Positions 10,855 to 22,708 are shown, counted from the stretch's first letter. The stretch: 64,000 bases of DNA from Epiperipatus broadwayi (GCA_028023455.1 JAQFVV010000020.1:5375092-5439091), one strand, 5' to 3'. The notes: generated by a model not told the origin, from the sequence alone. Translations and numbers: made by a program.

Positions 10855-10884
10855 GACAAGTTTCAAGCTTACAGCTTTCATCAG
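10855..10884 (-). ncRNA. Hammerhead ribozyme motif, family C
   Basis: On the minus strand: CTGATGA, a perfect 4 bp stem II AAGC/GCTT with loop TGTAA, GAAA, stem III AC/GT with loop TT, and GTC as cleavage triplet. Stem I pairs TCTTCA directly before the core with TGAGGA directly after the cleavage site. That is six consecutive pairs, one of them G-U. This is among the most complete ribozymes in the window. Confidence 0.75.
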
Positions 10885-11301
10885 TGAAGAATTTTGGATC
10901 TGAGAACAGTGCACTTGGAATAGAAATTAATGCCTCTTTCTTTAAGAAGTCATTTATCTGTTATAATATAAAGCTATAAACCCAAAATTAAAAGCATGTT
11001 TTCAATATAAAACAATTTGTCTGTATGGTTATTTATATCTGAAACCAGATCTGTTTCTATATATTACAGTTTCTTTATTTTTTTAAACAACTGCAGGCAC
11101 AGCTCCCCCTATAGCCAAGATTTAGTTTTAAACCAATAAAATATCTCTTTATCACATGACTTCAGCTTATGTGTTGCTGTTTTAGCAGCAAATTTTTCCC
11201 CCCACCTTTACATTATCTACTATAAGCTTTAGTAACTGATAAATGTCAAATGATAATGGTTAATAAATTATTCTCCAGTGCTGTTTTATTATATATTTCC
11301 A

Positions 11302-11329
11302 GACTAGTTTCAAATTTAGCTTTCATCAA
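11302..11329 (-). ncRNA. Degenerate hammerhead motif, family C
   Basis: The minus strand reads TTGATGA in place of CTGATGA, with a stem II that no longer pairs, followed by GAAACTAGTC. The loss of C3 and of stem II predicts an inactive copy. Confidence 0.55.
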
Positions 11330-11794
11330 GGAAAAGCTTTGGATCTTTGAGAGGTGCATTGAGACCTTAAGATTCAATGCTTCTTCTTCCTAACAGCCAT
11401 AATTTACCTCTCTGTTACACCATCAAGCTACCAGCTTAAACAGAACAGCATATAAATGGCACAAAAGTGGTACAAGAAATTTTATGTTCTAAAACAGCAA
11501 CATATAAGCTGAAGACATGCAATATTTTATTAGTTTTAAATCAAATCTTGACCTAAGAACAAAGATGTTTATATTTGTTTAAAAAGTAAACACCATAATA
11601 TATATATATAAAATACTGAACTGGTTTAAGATCTACATGACTATACAATCAAGTTGGTTTAAATTGAAGACATTTATATCCTCCCCAGTTTGGGATGATA
11701 GCTTCATAGTATAAGAGAGAGGTGAATAATGGCTCCTAGAAGGAAAGATTAAATCCTGAAAAACCAGATATCCTGTCAAGATTCAAAACTCTCA

Positions 11795-11824
11795 CTGATG
11801 AAAGTCATAAGCCTGAAATTGGTC
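11795..11824 (+). ncRNA. Weakened hammerhead motif, family C
   Basis: CTGATGA and GAAA are intact and the triplet is GTC. Stem II (AAGTC..GCCT) pairs poorly and stem III reads ATTGGT. Probably inactive or slow. Confidence 0.5.
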
Positions 11825-12159
11825 TGGGAATACTGGGTAGGAAAATATAGAATAGAATTTATTAAGCAATATCAACTTGCATATATTAGGTATTAAAATT
11901 TACAGTAGCATAGTTATGGTGAAAAGAATTTTAAGTTGATATACTGGAATAATATGATATTGATTTTATAAGAATTTATCTGTATGTATTGTTTTTCTAA
12001 ATTTGTTTTTGGATGGTGAGTACATTAAAGGATGAAGGCTTTCCACCAGACTGGTTTCATTGTAAACTTAATATGAAAAAGAATATTATTTACATATAAG
12101 AAAAAAATCATATAGATTATCTCTAATATGTTATCACATAACAAATGTATCACCTATGT

Positions 12160-12817
12160 GTTTTTCTGAAGGTTTGTGATAATGGTGTTCTAGCTGTATT
12201 TTTATATTGGACTATTTCCATCATCTAATATGTTTGTTGAATGTCTTTAGAAAAGTTTAAATTTAGTTAAATATTCCAAATGCATTCAACTGTTAGCAAT
12301 ATCACAGCAAACAGTTAGTATATGCACCAACTGTTAGTAATATCACAGCAAACAAATGTTAGTAACATCACAGCAAACAGGTTAGTGCAATGCACTAACT
12401 GTTAGTAATATCACAGAAAACAGGTGGTTAGTAATATCACAGCAAACAGGTTAGTATATGAACCAACTGTTAGTAATATCACAGCAAACATATGTTAGTA
12501 ATATCACAGCAAACAAGTTAGTATATGCACCAACTGTTAGTAATATCACAGCAAACAGGTACCTGTTTGCTGTGATATTACTAACATTTGTTTGCTGTGA
12601 TATTACTAACAGTTAGTGCATATACTAACCTGTTTGCTGTGATATTACTAACATTTGTTTGCTGTGATATTACTAACAATTGGTGCATATTCTAACCTGT
12701 TTGCTGTGATATTACTAACAGTTGAATGCATTTGGAATATTTAACTAAAATTCAACTTTTCTAAAGACATTCAACACACATATTAGATGATGGAAATAGT
12801 CCAATATAAAAATACAG
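12160..12817. mobile_element. Palindromic element with internal 22 bp minisatellite and 13 bp target duplication
   Basis: A perfect 13 bp direct repeat GTATCACCTATGT flanks the element (12147-12159 and 12818-12830). Its two arms are reverse complements meeting at GGTACC (12558-12563). Within each arm is a tandem array of an approximately 22 bp unit, GTTAGTAATATCACAGCAAA. The left arm has more units than the right. Outside the array the arms carry TTCCAAATGCATTCAA, TCTTTAGAAAAG and TTGGACTATTTCCATCATCT. The last block is shared with the relic at 1-175 and weakly with 49.82 kb. No protein is encoded. The length of the direct repeat resembles that of the hammerhead elements, which suggests a common retrotransposition machinery. 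Confidence 0.75.
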
Positions 12818-12830
12818 TATCACCTATGTA

Positions 12831-15589
12831 TCTGAGCCACATAAAGAGGTTTTAAAGATACAGATTCTAAATCATGAATTTTTATATACTCCAAAAACAT
12901 ATCTGTGAGTACCCCTGAGATGAAAGAGATTATAGAACTACTGAAAATCTCTTACTAAATGTTTTGAAAGATAATGATTAGTTAAGATGATGATATGGTC
13001 CAGAACATTGCTATGCTGAGAAGTGAGCTTTTAGAATTTCACCATTTGGAATATTTGCAAATAAAGAAATAATACTGAAAGTGATAAGAGTATAATATGC
13101 ATAAACTTTTAAAATTTTTAGAAAAATAAAATGTGCATTTTTTATATATTATTTTTATAAATGGTATGGTAAGTTATATTGCACCAGACAAATACCTATA
13201 TAAAGCACAAGGGTGAGATCTTATTGTACTCAATATTAGGTGAAGAGGAATATCTGTTTTATATATTTTTGGGAGTCTAAAGAATTTGGAGCAAATGCAA
13301 GACTTTTCTCTGACAATCATTTTGTTTATTTCTTTTCTGATGGGTGATTTATTGGTTGTTTTCTTCTAGATAATTAGTGTGACCTCTCTCATAGCTCAAT
13401 AAACATAAGAAACTTATCTCATTAGTGATTGGATATTAAATATTTAAAAACAAAACAATGCAATTAACAAATTTTGTCTTAACTAAATTTCATAGTGAGA
13501 GATTCAGTGAGAAGAGAATTCAGACCAAATTAACAGTTAAATAACATATTTATTTACACAATTAACACATATCAAATTATAAAACAATAAAATAAAACTT
13601 GAATTAATTACAAAGTTATTTTAGCAGAATTAATTTGATCTTAAATTAGAAAGTAAGAGTTTAAGCATTTTCTAGATTTTAGCAAAGTTTATACAGAAAA
13701 TATAAATCTTATCCCTCATATTTCAGTTTAGGTCTAGACTTTGATTTTTGCTTAGGTTTGACTCAGGTTTTGATTAGAGATTTTCTTGACATGATCATCC
13801 CTTTTAGGTCATTAATGTCTTTGTTTGTAAATCATGAGCTCATGAACAGTGTTCTTGCATTAGCTTCTGACTTCCTTAATGACTTATAGCTTCTTTCTAG
13901 GGAAGTGTCTATCTTAATTTAATTGTCCAGACAAAAGTCTTGGACATATGATGGGCAGGTGTCTCAGCAATGACAGATCAGGATTTTGGTCATATATCAG
14001 GATATTGACAATTTATAGGAACTCCATGATAAAAAGACTGAATAAACATCCCTTTATCTAATAAGGCATGGTGGTGGAAGAGCATCCACAGATTCCTATA
14101 CATCATTGGAGCCACAAAATTAGAAGTTAACAATAACAGAGACTTTAAAACTCAGTCGGTAATATTGGCCTGCAACATAATATCAAAATAACAGCAGTAG
14201 AATAACTTGAATTATTAACTTCAATAACTAATTAATACTATTTTTAGCTTTTATACCCTCGATGAACCATTGTTTTGACCATCTTCCATGTCAATCAGAT
14301 TTTCAGATTTCTTTCTTTTTTATTAATTAATTAGTCTTTTTAATTACAATACTTATCTAATTGGTTGGCAGCTTACTGATTTTTAGTATAACAACTTAAT
14401 CCCTCACAAAACTATTTTATATTTGATTAGATAACTTTACAAAATTATTTTATATTTAATTAGACAATAATTCTATAAAACAATTTTACATTCCAAAACT
14501 ATTTTATGTTCAATTTCTCTTTTCAAATTAATACTTTTAGCTTATCACATACACTTATAAGTTACTTTTTTTCCATTTTGTAGTTTCAAAATAGCATTTT
14601 AGAATTTGTAGTTTTATAAAGAAGATAAGCAATTTTCACTGACTATATTTGGTCAGTGGTTACTCTTATAGATTTTTTTTTCAAATAGAAAATCTAATTA
14701 AAACTCTTAAATTATCATTATATTTTTTTTTATTATATTTTATTTTAAATCAAGTCTGGTATAATTTGATCAGAGTTTAATTTATTTATTTTTAATTCTA
14801 AACTGGTCTTTTGTTCTTTATTTCAAAATCTCTCCTCTTGTATTTCAAGTCATACTGACTAGGTTAAATGATAGCTCTTTTTATTTTAAACAAATATATA
14901 TAATAATAATCAAAAAATAAATTCTTTACAACAGCTATATAAATATCAATAAATATTTTCTATACATAAAAGTCTTTTTCGGCACCTGATTTTGACAAAT
15001 ATGTATATATTTCTGTTTATTTTTAAATACTTGTATGTAACTCTTACATTTTATGTATTTGTTACAATATATAGTTTTTGATGATAAGATGTATGAATAC
15101 ACATTAGGATTAGCTATGGGTTTATCAGTTTATCTAGCACTGGTATGTATTTTTATGAAAACTTTCAACTACTAAAACATTCTTTTGGTTAAGCTATGTT
15201 GATCACATTTTTATTATGAATATTTTTAATGAGCTGAATATTTTCATGTTAACATTAAATTTACTCAAAAAATATATATAATAATAAAATTCCTTTTATA
15301 GATATTATAATTAAAAGAAATGAATTTAAAATGGTTCTTTATGTTTGCATCATCTAGAAGCACATTTAGGCTAGATTATTTTTAAATAGAACAAAAAAAA
15401 CGTCTATGTTTTGATGAAAAGATATTACTTGGCAACAACTTTGACAACAATATTATTAATATTTCTTTAACTAATAAGAAAAAGTATTCAGACATTAAAT
15501 AATTTTGCTTTACATAAATGCATTACATACAAAAGTCATCAATATTTTTTTTTTAAAAAAATAATTGCAAAATTGTGTATATTACTTTT
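12831..15589. other. AT-rich DNA without a supported gene
   Basis: No gene or mobile element recognised. Around 14400-14510 a loose tandem of an ACTATTTTATATTT..TTAGA unit of about 48 bp occurs two to three times. The 13.7 kb stretch TTAGGT..GACT repeats loosely. Confidence 0.55.
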
Positions 15590-15603
15590 AAAAAGATAAT
15601 GAA

Positions 15604-15717
15604 GTAGTCAAGCATTGTTAGCCGAGAGGTCAGCACAGCTACCTTGCAAGCAAGCAGTTGGTTGCCAATGGTTGTTGCAGGTTTGCCTCCCTGCCAATGC
15701 TATGACATATAGAGAAA
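15604..15717 (+). repeat. tRNA-derived SINE with target-site duplication
   Basis: Same family as the 9.0 kb copy: GCATTGTTAGCCGAGAGG start, CTACCTTGCAAGCAAGCAG middle, a decayed B box AGGTTTGCCTCCCTGCC and a TATGACATATAGAG end with an A run. A 14 bp direct repeat AAAAAGATAATGAA flanks it (15590-15603 and 15718-15731). Confidence 0.85.
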
Positions 15718-15809
15718 AAAAAGATAATGAAATATTCTTATTTATTTCAAAATTAAACGTACTTTAAAATTTAAATATATTTATTTATTAAGCACAAGCA
15801 GATTATATA

Positions 15810-15926
15810 ATAATGTGAAAGGCTGAAACCATTTGTCGAATATATCTTTAAGATGCTTATATGACAGCCAATCAGATTTATTGTGCATTTGACAATGGTT
15901 TCAGCCTTGCACGTTATTACTTTAAA
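15810..15926. repeat. Small fold-back (inverted repeat)
   Basis: AAGGCTGAAACCATTTGTC near 15820 is mirrored by GACAATGGTTTCAGCCTT near 15890. The outer bases ATAATGTG/CACGTTAT also pair. About 50 bases form the loop. MITE-like, with no coding content. Confidence 0.65.
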
Positions 15927-16614
15927 TCATATATTTATGAAATTTCAAGCTAGGATTGCCAACATTTATATATTGGCAGTCCGATTAATATCAGAAAAGA
16001 ACCTATTTTGTTATTAGGGAAGAATCTAATTCATAAGCCATTTCTTGATATATTACATTAACAAAACATGATGTCAAAATTAATAAAACATTAATTCTTG
16101 CAAAAAAAGAGACCAATATAACTAGAAGAAATAAAATATATCATAACTGAATGAAAAGTTTGAATTAAATAAACTCAGTGATGTTTGGAAAAAGTTATTA
16201 GAAAAAAAAAATCATTTAAAATTGTTCACGTAATAATCATTGCATAAAGAGGATACCAAAAATGAAGAATGAAAAAAAACACTTTCTTACAATTTAAAAT
16301 AAATAAAAGTTCTGATGAAAGTGTTTATGATCATACTTTCTAATTTATTTTTTCTATAAAATGCTTTTATATTATTATCATGTAAATTAATGGAAATATT
16401 TTCAATGTGTTAACATGATATAGAAAGGAAATAGAGCTGATAAAAATTACTTTCAAGCATTTTCTGAGATCAAAATTGCTCAAAACAAATGCATGGTGTC
16501 AAAAAAAATCAAAACAATTATATATCTATATATTTTTTTTACAATAATCCCATCAATATCAATTGGGAGTTTATCATCAGTTATTTATCTGTATTGATGA
16601 TACCAAAATCCATG

Positions 16615-16742
16615 AGATGAATGGATGAAATAAAGAAGTTTGCTGGAAGGATGTGGAAAAGAGAAACTGCATATCAGAGAAATTGGTCTAAACTTGGAGA
16701 GATCTTCATCCTGCATTGAATCAGTAATGGCTAAGCAACCAA
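16615..16742 (+). pseudogene. 3' stub of an APE-type LINE
   Basis: The sequence resembles the last part of the LINE at 61-63.7 kb. In the matching frames it encodes a basic, tryptophan-containing tail ending near ...LNLERSSSCIES, equivalent to ...LNLETSILQQ in that LINE. It is 5'-truncated, as is usual for LINE insertions. Confidence 0.55.
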
Positions 16743-17414
16743 TTTCTAAAATAGAATGTTCCTGATTTTGTTCTAGTGTTCCATATATAATTTATTTTTT
16801 TTATTTATATCATAGAAATTCTTATTTACAATAGGAGTAAATATTATATTTAAAAAAAATGTATTATTTTCTAATAGTTTTCATTATACAATTTATTTGT
16901 CTATCAGATATCTTTCCATGTGTATTTATAAAATTGAATAATTTAATTTGAAGCTTATTGTATAACAACTGGACTAGATTTATTCTCTTTGTAATTGAAG
17001 TGTTGATAGTTTATGGCAATAAAATTAACTTTCTGTGAGGGTTTTTAACTTTTATTAAAAATCATTGAAGATATAATATTTATAATTTCAATTTGGTATT
17101 TCGGAAGAACATTGCATACATATATTTCCAACAGTAAGATATACTTATCTCAGTACATCTTTCACCTTAGTTAAATCCTATCACAGCCAACCATTAGCTC
17201 AAAAGTCATATATAGATTGCTTTGTCAACAGATTGAAGATTAAACCAGCAAACATCACATGATCACCATTTTTATGCTTGCTCATAAATTTTATTAAAAA
17301 CAGGCAAAACTCTCCATACAGTAGTGCCACTCAGTGCAAGCCATAATAATCAATGGATGCCAGAAGGCTTGTGCATAAAATCCCTATCTAGTGCCTACTC
17401 ATCCAATATCCCCA

Positions 17415-17444
17415 GACTAGTTTCTGGGTTGTGGCCTTTGTCAG
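17415..17444 (-). ncRNA. Mutated hammerhead motif, family A
   Basis: Minus strand: CTGACAA, GGCC..ACC stem II, GAAACTAGTC. G8 of the core is A, so cleavage is predicted to be lost. The same change is present in the plus copy of this insertion. Confidence 0.65.
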
Positions 17445-17763
17445 TTTTGTCTGTTTTAATAATATTTATGAGCAAGCATAAGAAATAGTAATCATGTGAT
17501 GATTGGTGGTTTAATACCAATCCTGCCTAGTAGGATAGTCATGGCTATAGTTATTAAAGAACCAAAGACACTAAAATGTATAGGTACTGAACTGACTTCA
17601 GACCTATATGAATATATAAACTAATAATCTTAGATTGAAAATATTATTGTTTTCAATTTTATTCTCATAGTTTTGTAGTTAAGTAGAGACAAAAGATGGA
17701 TGCTGGAGAGTGACATTAGATTCTAAGATCTAGGTGCAGTGCTCTCAGATCCAAGACTCCTCA

Positions 17764-17793
17764 CTGACAAAGGCCAAAAGCCAGAAACTAGTC
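17764..17793 (+). ncRNA. Mutated hammerhead motif, family A
   Basis: CTGACAA, stem II GGC/GCC with loop CAAAA, GAAA and ACTAGTC. The G8-to-A change matches the minus-strand partner at 17415-17444. Stem I (CTCCTCA with TGGGGA) is preserved. Confidence 0.7.
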
Positions 17794-17927
17794 TGGGGAT
17801 ATTGGATGAGTAGGTACTAGATAGAGATTTTATGCACAAGCCTTCTGGCATCCATTGATTACTCTGGCTTGCACTGAGTGGCAATACTGCTTGAAGCATT
17901 TTGCCTGTTTTAATAAGATTGAAGATT

Positions 17928-20740
17928 CCTGGTATTGACAAGCTTGGACTGTTACCATGTGATTTATATATATATAGTTAGCTACAATGTTTAAGTACTG
18001 CATGTATTTGAATTTACACTTGTGCATGAAGCATGGAAATTAATTTCCCTACATAATGTTTAATTAAATGTACTGGAAGAATAAAATATAAATATATTAG
18101 CAAAAAAAAGTTGCAAATCTGGACATTTTAAGGCCTGGACAAATCTTGCGCAGCTACTGAAATCCTGTTTTTATGGCAAGCTTGCTATCTACTGTATTAA
18201 ATCTTTAATTTATGTCTGCATGTTGCTTTTTATAATATTAAGAAGAAAAAAAATTAAAACCTAAGTTAAAAATCTATAACATTTTACTTTCTTGAACATT
18301 CATGTTGGTTTTAAGACAATAATTTGAAACTATTTTTATATGTACACTATTTTGTGATGCAAATTTCTATTAAATATTTGATATATTTTTTTTCAAATGC
18401 TATTTTAAAAATAAAAATAAAAATCTCAAGATGAACATATTAATCTATTAATTGGAGTATATTTTTTTAAAATATGTGTGTATTATATGATTCAAAATCA
18501 AATTTAAATGTTACTTGAATAAATCATAAAATAAGCTAAAATTTTATATTCTGTTAGTTCTTAAAAATTTTAAATGACATCTCATATTATTGTTGAGTTA
18601 AAAGAGATAAAAAAAATATACAAATATAGGAAAATATTCATAGTATACTAATAAATGCAATTGCCTATAATTTCACTCCATGGGTTCAAATCTAGGCTAG
18701 GTAAACTCAAAATTAGTTAATATTCCAATCATGCACAGAACATTTCTTTCAGGTAGTTAACTTTCCAATATGAGTTGGAAATAGAAATTAAAACTAAAGA
18801 TAAAAAAGCATTATCATCTGAAACTTGGCAAGTTTATCGATAAATGCTATTTCTTTCACTTACCCCCTACTAAAGCAATGTAGAGGGATAATTAAAAATT
18901 TGACCATTAACTTATTATATTATTTAATTTTAAAATAGCATATTATCTATATTGTATATTGAACTAGATTTTATTGAGTTAATGTTTTAAAACCTAATTT
19001 TTTTCTCTCTTTTATTTCCAAGTGAAAATTATTTATAAAATGTATTTTAGGCGTGTAATAAAACAGAATTTAAACTTTTTTATTTTATTTTATTAGAAAT
19101 TTCTCAGAATTAATGACATAAGTAACTAAAATTAGTCCCCAAAAAATATATCTTTGGAGATTGGTATCTATGCTGTAATAATTTTATATTCATACTTAAA
19201 ATTTTGACATTATTTCAAAATTGACATATGCATAATGTCTGGTCCAAGTCTATTCTTGCATGATTGAAATCCTATGATTTTTCCCTTATTAGACTTTATT
19301 GTGCTATATCAAAATAAAATAAAATTTATCAGATCTTTAATATTTTAACTTTGAAAATCTTGTGGATATTTTTTCTATCATCCAAAGTGCATTTTCTATA
19401 ATTTTTTCATATTTTTTTCTCTATAATTCTTTTTTGAATATAAATAATCATGCTATGTCTTTACTCAAGATTAATTCCAAGATAGGAAGTAATTTTCATT
19501 TGTCCAAAAAAAAAAAAACTTATTTGCCTATGTATACACAGATGCCTTATGAAATGGGTCCCCCCTCCCCTTTCTTTAGTTTATTTTGCTGAGTTTACTT
19601 TTGGTGATGAACACCATAATCAGATTATAGTGCTTGGTACCTAAAGTACACTCAGTTAAAGAAAATAAAGAAAGGAAAACAACCCCAATTTTGTAAGCAT
19701 GTGTGCATATGTATGCAAAAGAATTATAAATGTAACAATGGGAAAATTAATATATAAAATAAATAAATAAAATGTAATCCTATACATATTTTATTAAAAA
19801 AATACAGTTAGATAAAATTTCAAATAAATAGATTAAAAACAAATAAAAATCTAATTAAGGAACATTCTAGTTAGTAGAAATGTAATTAAGAATTAGAATT
19901 AATTGAATTTATCTTCCAACTAAAACAATCATTGTTTTTCAACTTTAAAATATAAAATAGCTTGTATATATATATATTTTAAAAGAGAAGCTTCAAATAC
20001 ATTTTAATCAAGGCTAGCATAATGAATACCAGATTTTCATAAAAGTAACCAACTTATAATATTAATTTTGATTTTTTTCAAAGAATTTTAAATATAAAGT
20101 TTGTTGCTTTTATGAAAGCTTGAATTTGATTTAAGATGATCAAGTTATGATTTCCATCTTAAGATACCTCTATGTAAAGAAATATTGATTATAAATCTAT
20201 TCTGAGCAATTTAGTACAATAGTATGAGAGATGGAAATCTTAAACATCACATGTCCTCATGAGCAACTAACTATTTGATTACTATTCATATCTGACCTTT
20301 ATTTCTCATTTTGTAATTTAGTCAAAGCCAAGTTTTATTAAAGGGAAGTTGTAAAAAAAGGATAATTATTAAATTTGATAAATCAAATATTCAGTGGTAT
20401 TTTAGCAAAATAAAAATGCAAGTGTTTTTTAAAATTATTGAGAATGATATTTCATACAGGGAAGATACTGTCCTAAACTTTATTTGTATGTCAATGAAAT
20501 CTCTATTACTTCAGCAACAATATCCAGCTTGAAGTTTTTAGAAATCAAAACTATATCACATACTGTAATTATACAAAGTAAAAATTATATAATTAATATG
20601 ATTTTATGTTTACTACTTCTGGATAAGCGAATTTATAAAGCCTAGTTTAAGCATAATATATCTTCAATATCTATATAAATAGTACATCACTTAACTTAGC
20701 ACCTATTTTGGCATATTTATTTATTTATTTTCAAGTTAAC
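17928..20740. other. AT-rich DNA, mostly without supported features
   Basis: Apart from a SINE candidate at 18.64 kb, I see only AT-rich sequence with short A and T runs. The open frame at 19362-19592 is low in complexity and carries a poly-lysine run from an A tract, so it is not a convincing gene. Confidence 0.55.
18640..18780 (+). repeat. Possible SINE copy (second family)
   Basis: A B-box-like GGGTTCAAATCTAGG is followed by CTAGGTAAACTC, an AT-rich stretch and TTTCAGGTA. The same order recurs at 55.79 kb (GAACCCTATCTAGGTCAAA, then ATCTTTCAGGTA). Two diverged copies with a shared layout suggest a dispersed repeat. The tRNA origin rests only on the B box. Confidence 0.35.
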
Positions 20741-20744
20741 AGAT

Positions 20745-20829
20745 TTTACAAGTCTTCTTCAAAGTTTTTATAAAAATATTAAAAAGAATATAGGCTCTGA
20801 AGAAAGCTATGGCTCAGTTGAAACTGTTA
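20745..20829. repeat. Inverted pair of family D hammerhead motifs
   Basis: The plus core is CTGAAGA (20797-20803), a poorly pairing stem II region, then GAAACTGTTA (20820-20829). On the minus strand TTGAAGA with CTGTTAA (about 20745-20771) is a more decayed partner. Both are probably inactive. Confidence 0.4.
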
Positions 20830-21154
20830 ATATAAAAATTTAAAAAAATGCATAAAAATAACTGCATAACTAAAATGATTTCTGTTTCATATATATTGAA
20901 TATGGAAAAACCAATAAAAAAAGAACAAAAAGTGGAACATTTTCATCAATATTTAGGTATAATTATCATTGAAATAATGGGTATATATTTTTATGATAAA
21001 TTGAAATCTAACATAATGAAAAAATATAAATTAAACAAAGAGAGCAGCACATTTTTTCTTATTAGATTATGATTTATACAATAAATGCAAATCCATGTTA
21101 TGAAGAATAAATGGCTAGCATTTTTGTGTTCTAAAACTTTCTTATCCATTTAGT
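20830..21154. other. AT-rich DNA without a supported gene
   Basis: The 74-codon frame at 20848-21072 is lysine- and isoleucine-rich, as expected of chance AT-rich frames. I see no family match. Confidence 0.5.
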
Positions 21155-21156
21155 TA

Positions 21157-22064
21157 TGAAGGGGACCCAAAAATAAATGGAATCTTGTAATAAAAAAATG
21201 TATATTTATTTTTAGATATTGCAAATTGAATTACTTTTAAAGAATAGTCTATTTAATGCAATGCACCAGTCTAATCCTGTTTTTCACTTTTCAAAGAAAT
21301 TTGGAAACTCTTGCAAAATGTATGTGTTTTCATGCCTGTCTTTTTTCTTCACCACTTCTAAGTCTGCAAAAACAAATTGAGACATTTTTTTCATTTGAGA
21401 GATTAAAAAGAAGTCACACAAAGTGAGATTGAATGAATGTGGCTGATGGATAAACTGGGTCATGCTGAATTTAATTAAAAACTCTTTACACACCACCTTT
21501 ATGCACCAGCCTTACTGTCATGATAAAACATGCACTCCTCACTTTGCCATAAAACAGGACATTTACATTTTACCACATCATGCAAAAGTTTCAAAACTTG
21601 TAGATTTTAAATGACTAGTTATTATGAATGAAATTTAAGTAAATAATCATCATTTACACTTTTAAAAAAATTATCATCATCTTAACATTTAACTTCACTT
21701 ACCATGCTTTTTGGGGATGTGGTAAATTTAACACTTCTATTAAACCAGATGTAAACTTGTATTGTTCTAGAGCAACTTGCTTGAAAGATCTTTCAAGGAT
21801 TACATTTGTTTTACCTGATGTTTTCTCTAAAAGAAAACAGAATTTCACATTGTTCCAACTTGTCAGTCTTTACAAAAATTGACAAATATGTAAAATGCAC
21901 TTTACAAAAAGATGTGCTACATATAACCACAATTTCACACAATGATGTCATTTGGAAGATTGATGCAGAAGTGTCCCTGCAAGAAATATTTAGAAACAGA
22001 AGCATGTAGTACAATAGACATGGTGACTAGGGAACACTTCCAGTTATTTTTGGGTCCCTTCTCA
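21157..22064 (-). mobile_element. Internally deleted mariner transposon
   Basis: The terminal inverted repeats begin GAAGGGGACCCAAAAATAA (left) and end TTATTTTTGGGTCCCTTCTC (right). TA dinucleotides flank both ends (21155-21156 and 22065-22066), the target duplication of mariner elements. The minus strand encodes two transposase pieces. One N-terminal piece, near 21.75-21.95 kb, contains KTDKLEQ and a helix-turn-helix-like QVYIWFNR. One C-terminal piece, at 21284-21496, contains CVKEFLIKF, FIHQPHSFNLTLCDFFLI and ILQEFPNFFEK. The last piece matches the HPPYSPDLAPCDFFLFPKL block in which mariner transposases carry the third catalytic aspartate (D in LCDFF). At about 0.9 kb the copy is shorter than a full mariner (about 1.3 kb), and the central DDE region is missing or scrambled. 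It is inactive. Confidence 0.85.
21284..21496 (-). pseudogene. Mariner transposase C-terminal fragment
   Basis: This 70-codon open frame is the longest surviving piece of the mariner transposase. It contains LTLCDFFLI, corresponding to the APCDFFLFP block with the last catalytic aspartate. It ends with LQEFPNFFEK, equivalent to the ...LQEFQ.CFEQWKKRW region near the normal C-terminus. The upstream catalytic residues are not in this frame. The start codon is accidental: the original start was about 500 bases upstream on the minus strand, beyond frameshifts and a deletion. Confidence 0.75.
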
Positions 22065-22700
22065 TAATCTTTAGAGGTGAAAGTTACATATATATATATT
22101 TAAAGATATTTTAGGTTTATATATGTAATAATTTGAACCAAAATTCCTAAAAGCAGAATTTGAAAACTAATCAATGTTGATATCAAAATAAAAAATTCAA
22201 AGCAAAATTATGGTAATAATATGTCAATGTTCTAAACATGGAATCACTAAATCTCTAATGGTCAAAATAATATAGATATATTTTTATTTTTTAAGCTATT
22301 TTCTTAGATGCATATAATGTATTAATTTTAGCTATGAGTCATAAATGCTGAATCTGAAAAATAATTAATGTTATTGTCAAAAAATAACTAATTTTAAAAC
22401 AAAATTATGATAACAATAGCAGAAAATTAAATGTTAAACTAATCAATAAATTAATGAATATAATTGATTGCAACAGCAATCATATACATAAGATTTTAAA
22501 TAAAGCATTAGACAATTTTTTTTCATATTTTGTGAGCTTATTGCATTTAATCTTTCTTTGTAATATGTTCATATTTATTAGTTTTTAAAAATTCTTTATA
22601 TATATTAATAATAGTGGAATTTGAGTTCAAACCCTATTTTTTTATTTAATACTGATCATGTTATCCTAATAATGATGTAACAAAAGAGATAACATAAATA
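22065..22700. other. AT-rich DNA without a supported gene
   Basis: Nothing I can support. Confidence 0.55.
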
Positions 22701-22708
22701 CAAATATG

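Larger units (their letters stand above)
10780..11850 (-). mobile_element. Hammerhead-bearing retroelement array, family C
   Basis: Two minus-oriented units lie head-to-tail, with ribozyme cores at 10855-10884 and 11302-11329, about 447 bp apart. They share a TTTTTCCCCCCACC block (about 10796 and 11195) and a TCATCA..TTTTGGATCT block. A third, plus-oriented unit follows, with its core at 11795-11824. Its sequence CTAAAACAGCAACATA..AGCTGAAG (about 11506-11530) is the reverse complement of 11165-11190. No protein is encoded. The ends are uncertain; AATAGAAT near 10738 and again near 11850 may be a partial target duplication. Confidence 0.6.
17242..17915 (+). mobile_element. Hammerhead-bearing retroelement, family A (inverted head)
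   Basis: A perfect 12 bp direct repeat AGATTGAAGATT flanks the insertion (17230-17241 and 17916-17927). The first part (17242-17444) is a minus-oriented partial unit. The rest (from about 17446) is a plus unit of about 470 bp. Landmarks of the plus unit in order: GAGCAAGCATAAGAAAT, ATCATGTGATG, CCTGCCTAGTAGGATAG, AAAATGTATAGGTACTGAAC, TCTAAGATCTAGGTGCAG, the ribozyme, TTTTATGCACAAGCCTTCTGG, CTTGCACTGAGTGGCA and TTTTGCCTGTTTTAATAA. In the minus part, the end of one unit runs directly into the start of the next. That is what reverse transcription of a tandem or circular RNA would give. No protein is encoded. Confidence 0.8.

Noticed and set aside
12270-12740. CRISPR array from regularly repeated units
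   Set aside because: Units are contiguous or separated by related sequence, not by unique spacers. The array is inverted at its centre, and the context is an animal-type genome.
16314-16345. Hammerhead around CTGATGA at about 16313
   Set aside because: No GAAAC block and no pairing flanks.
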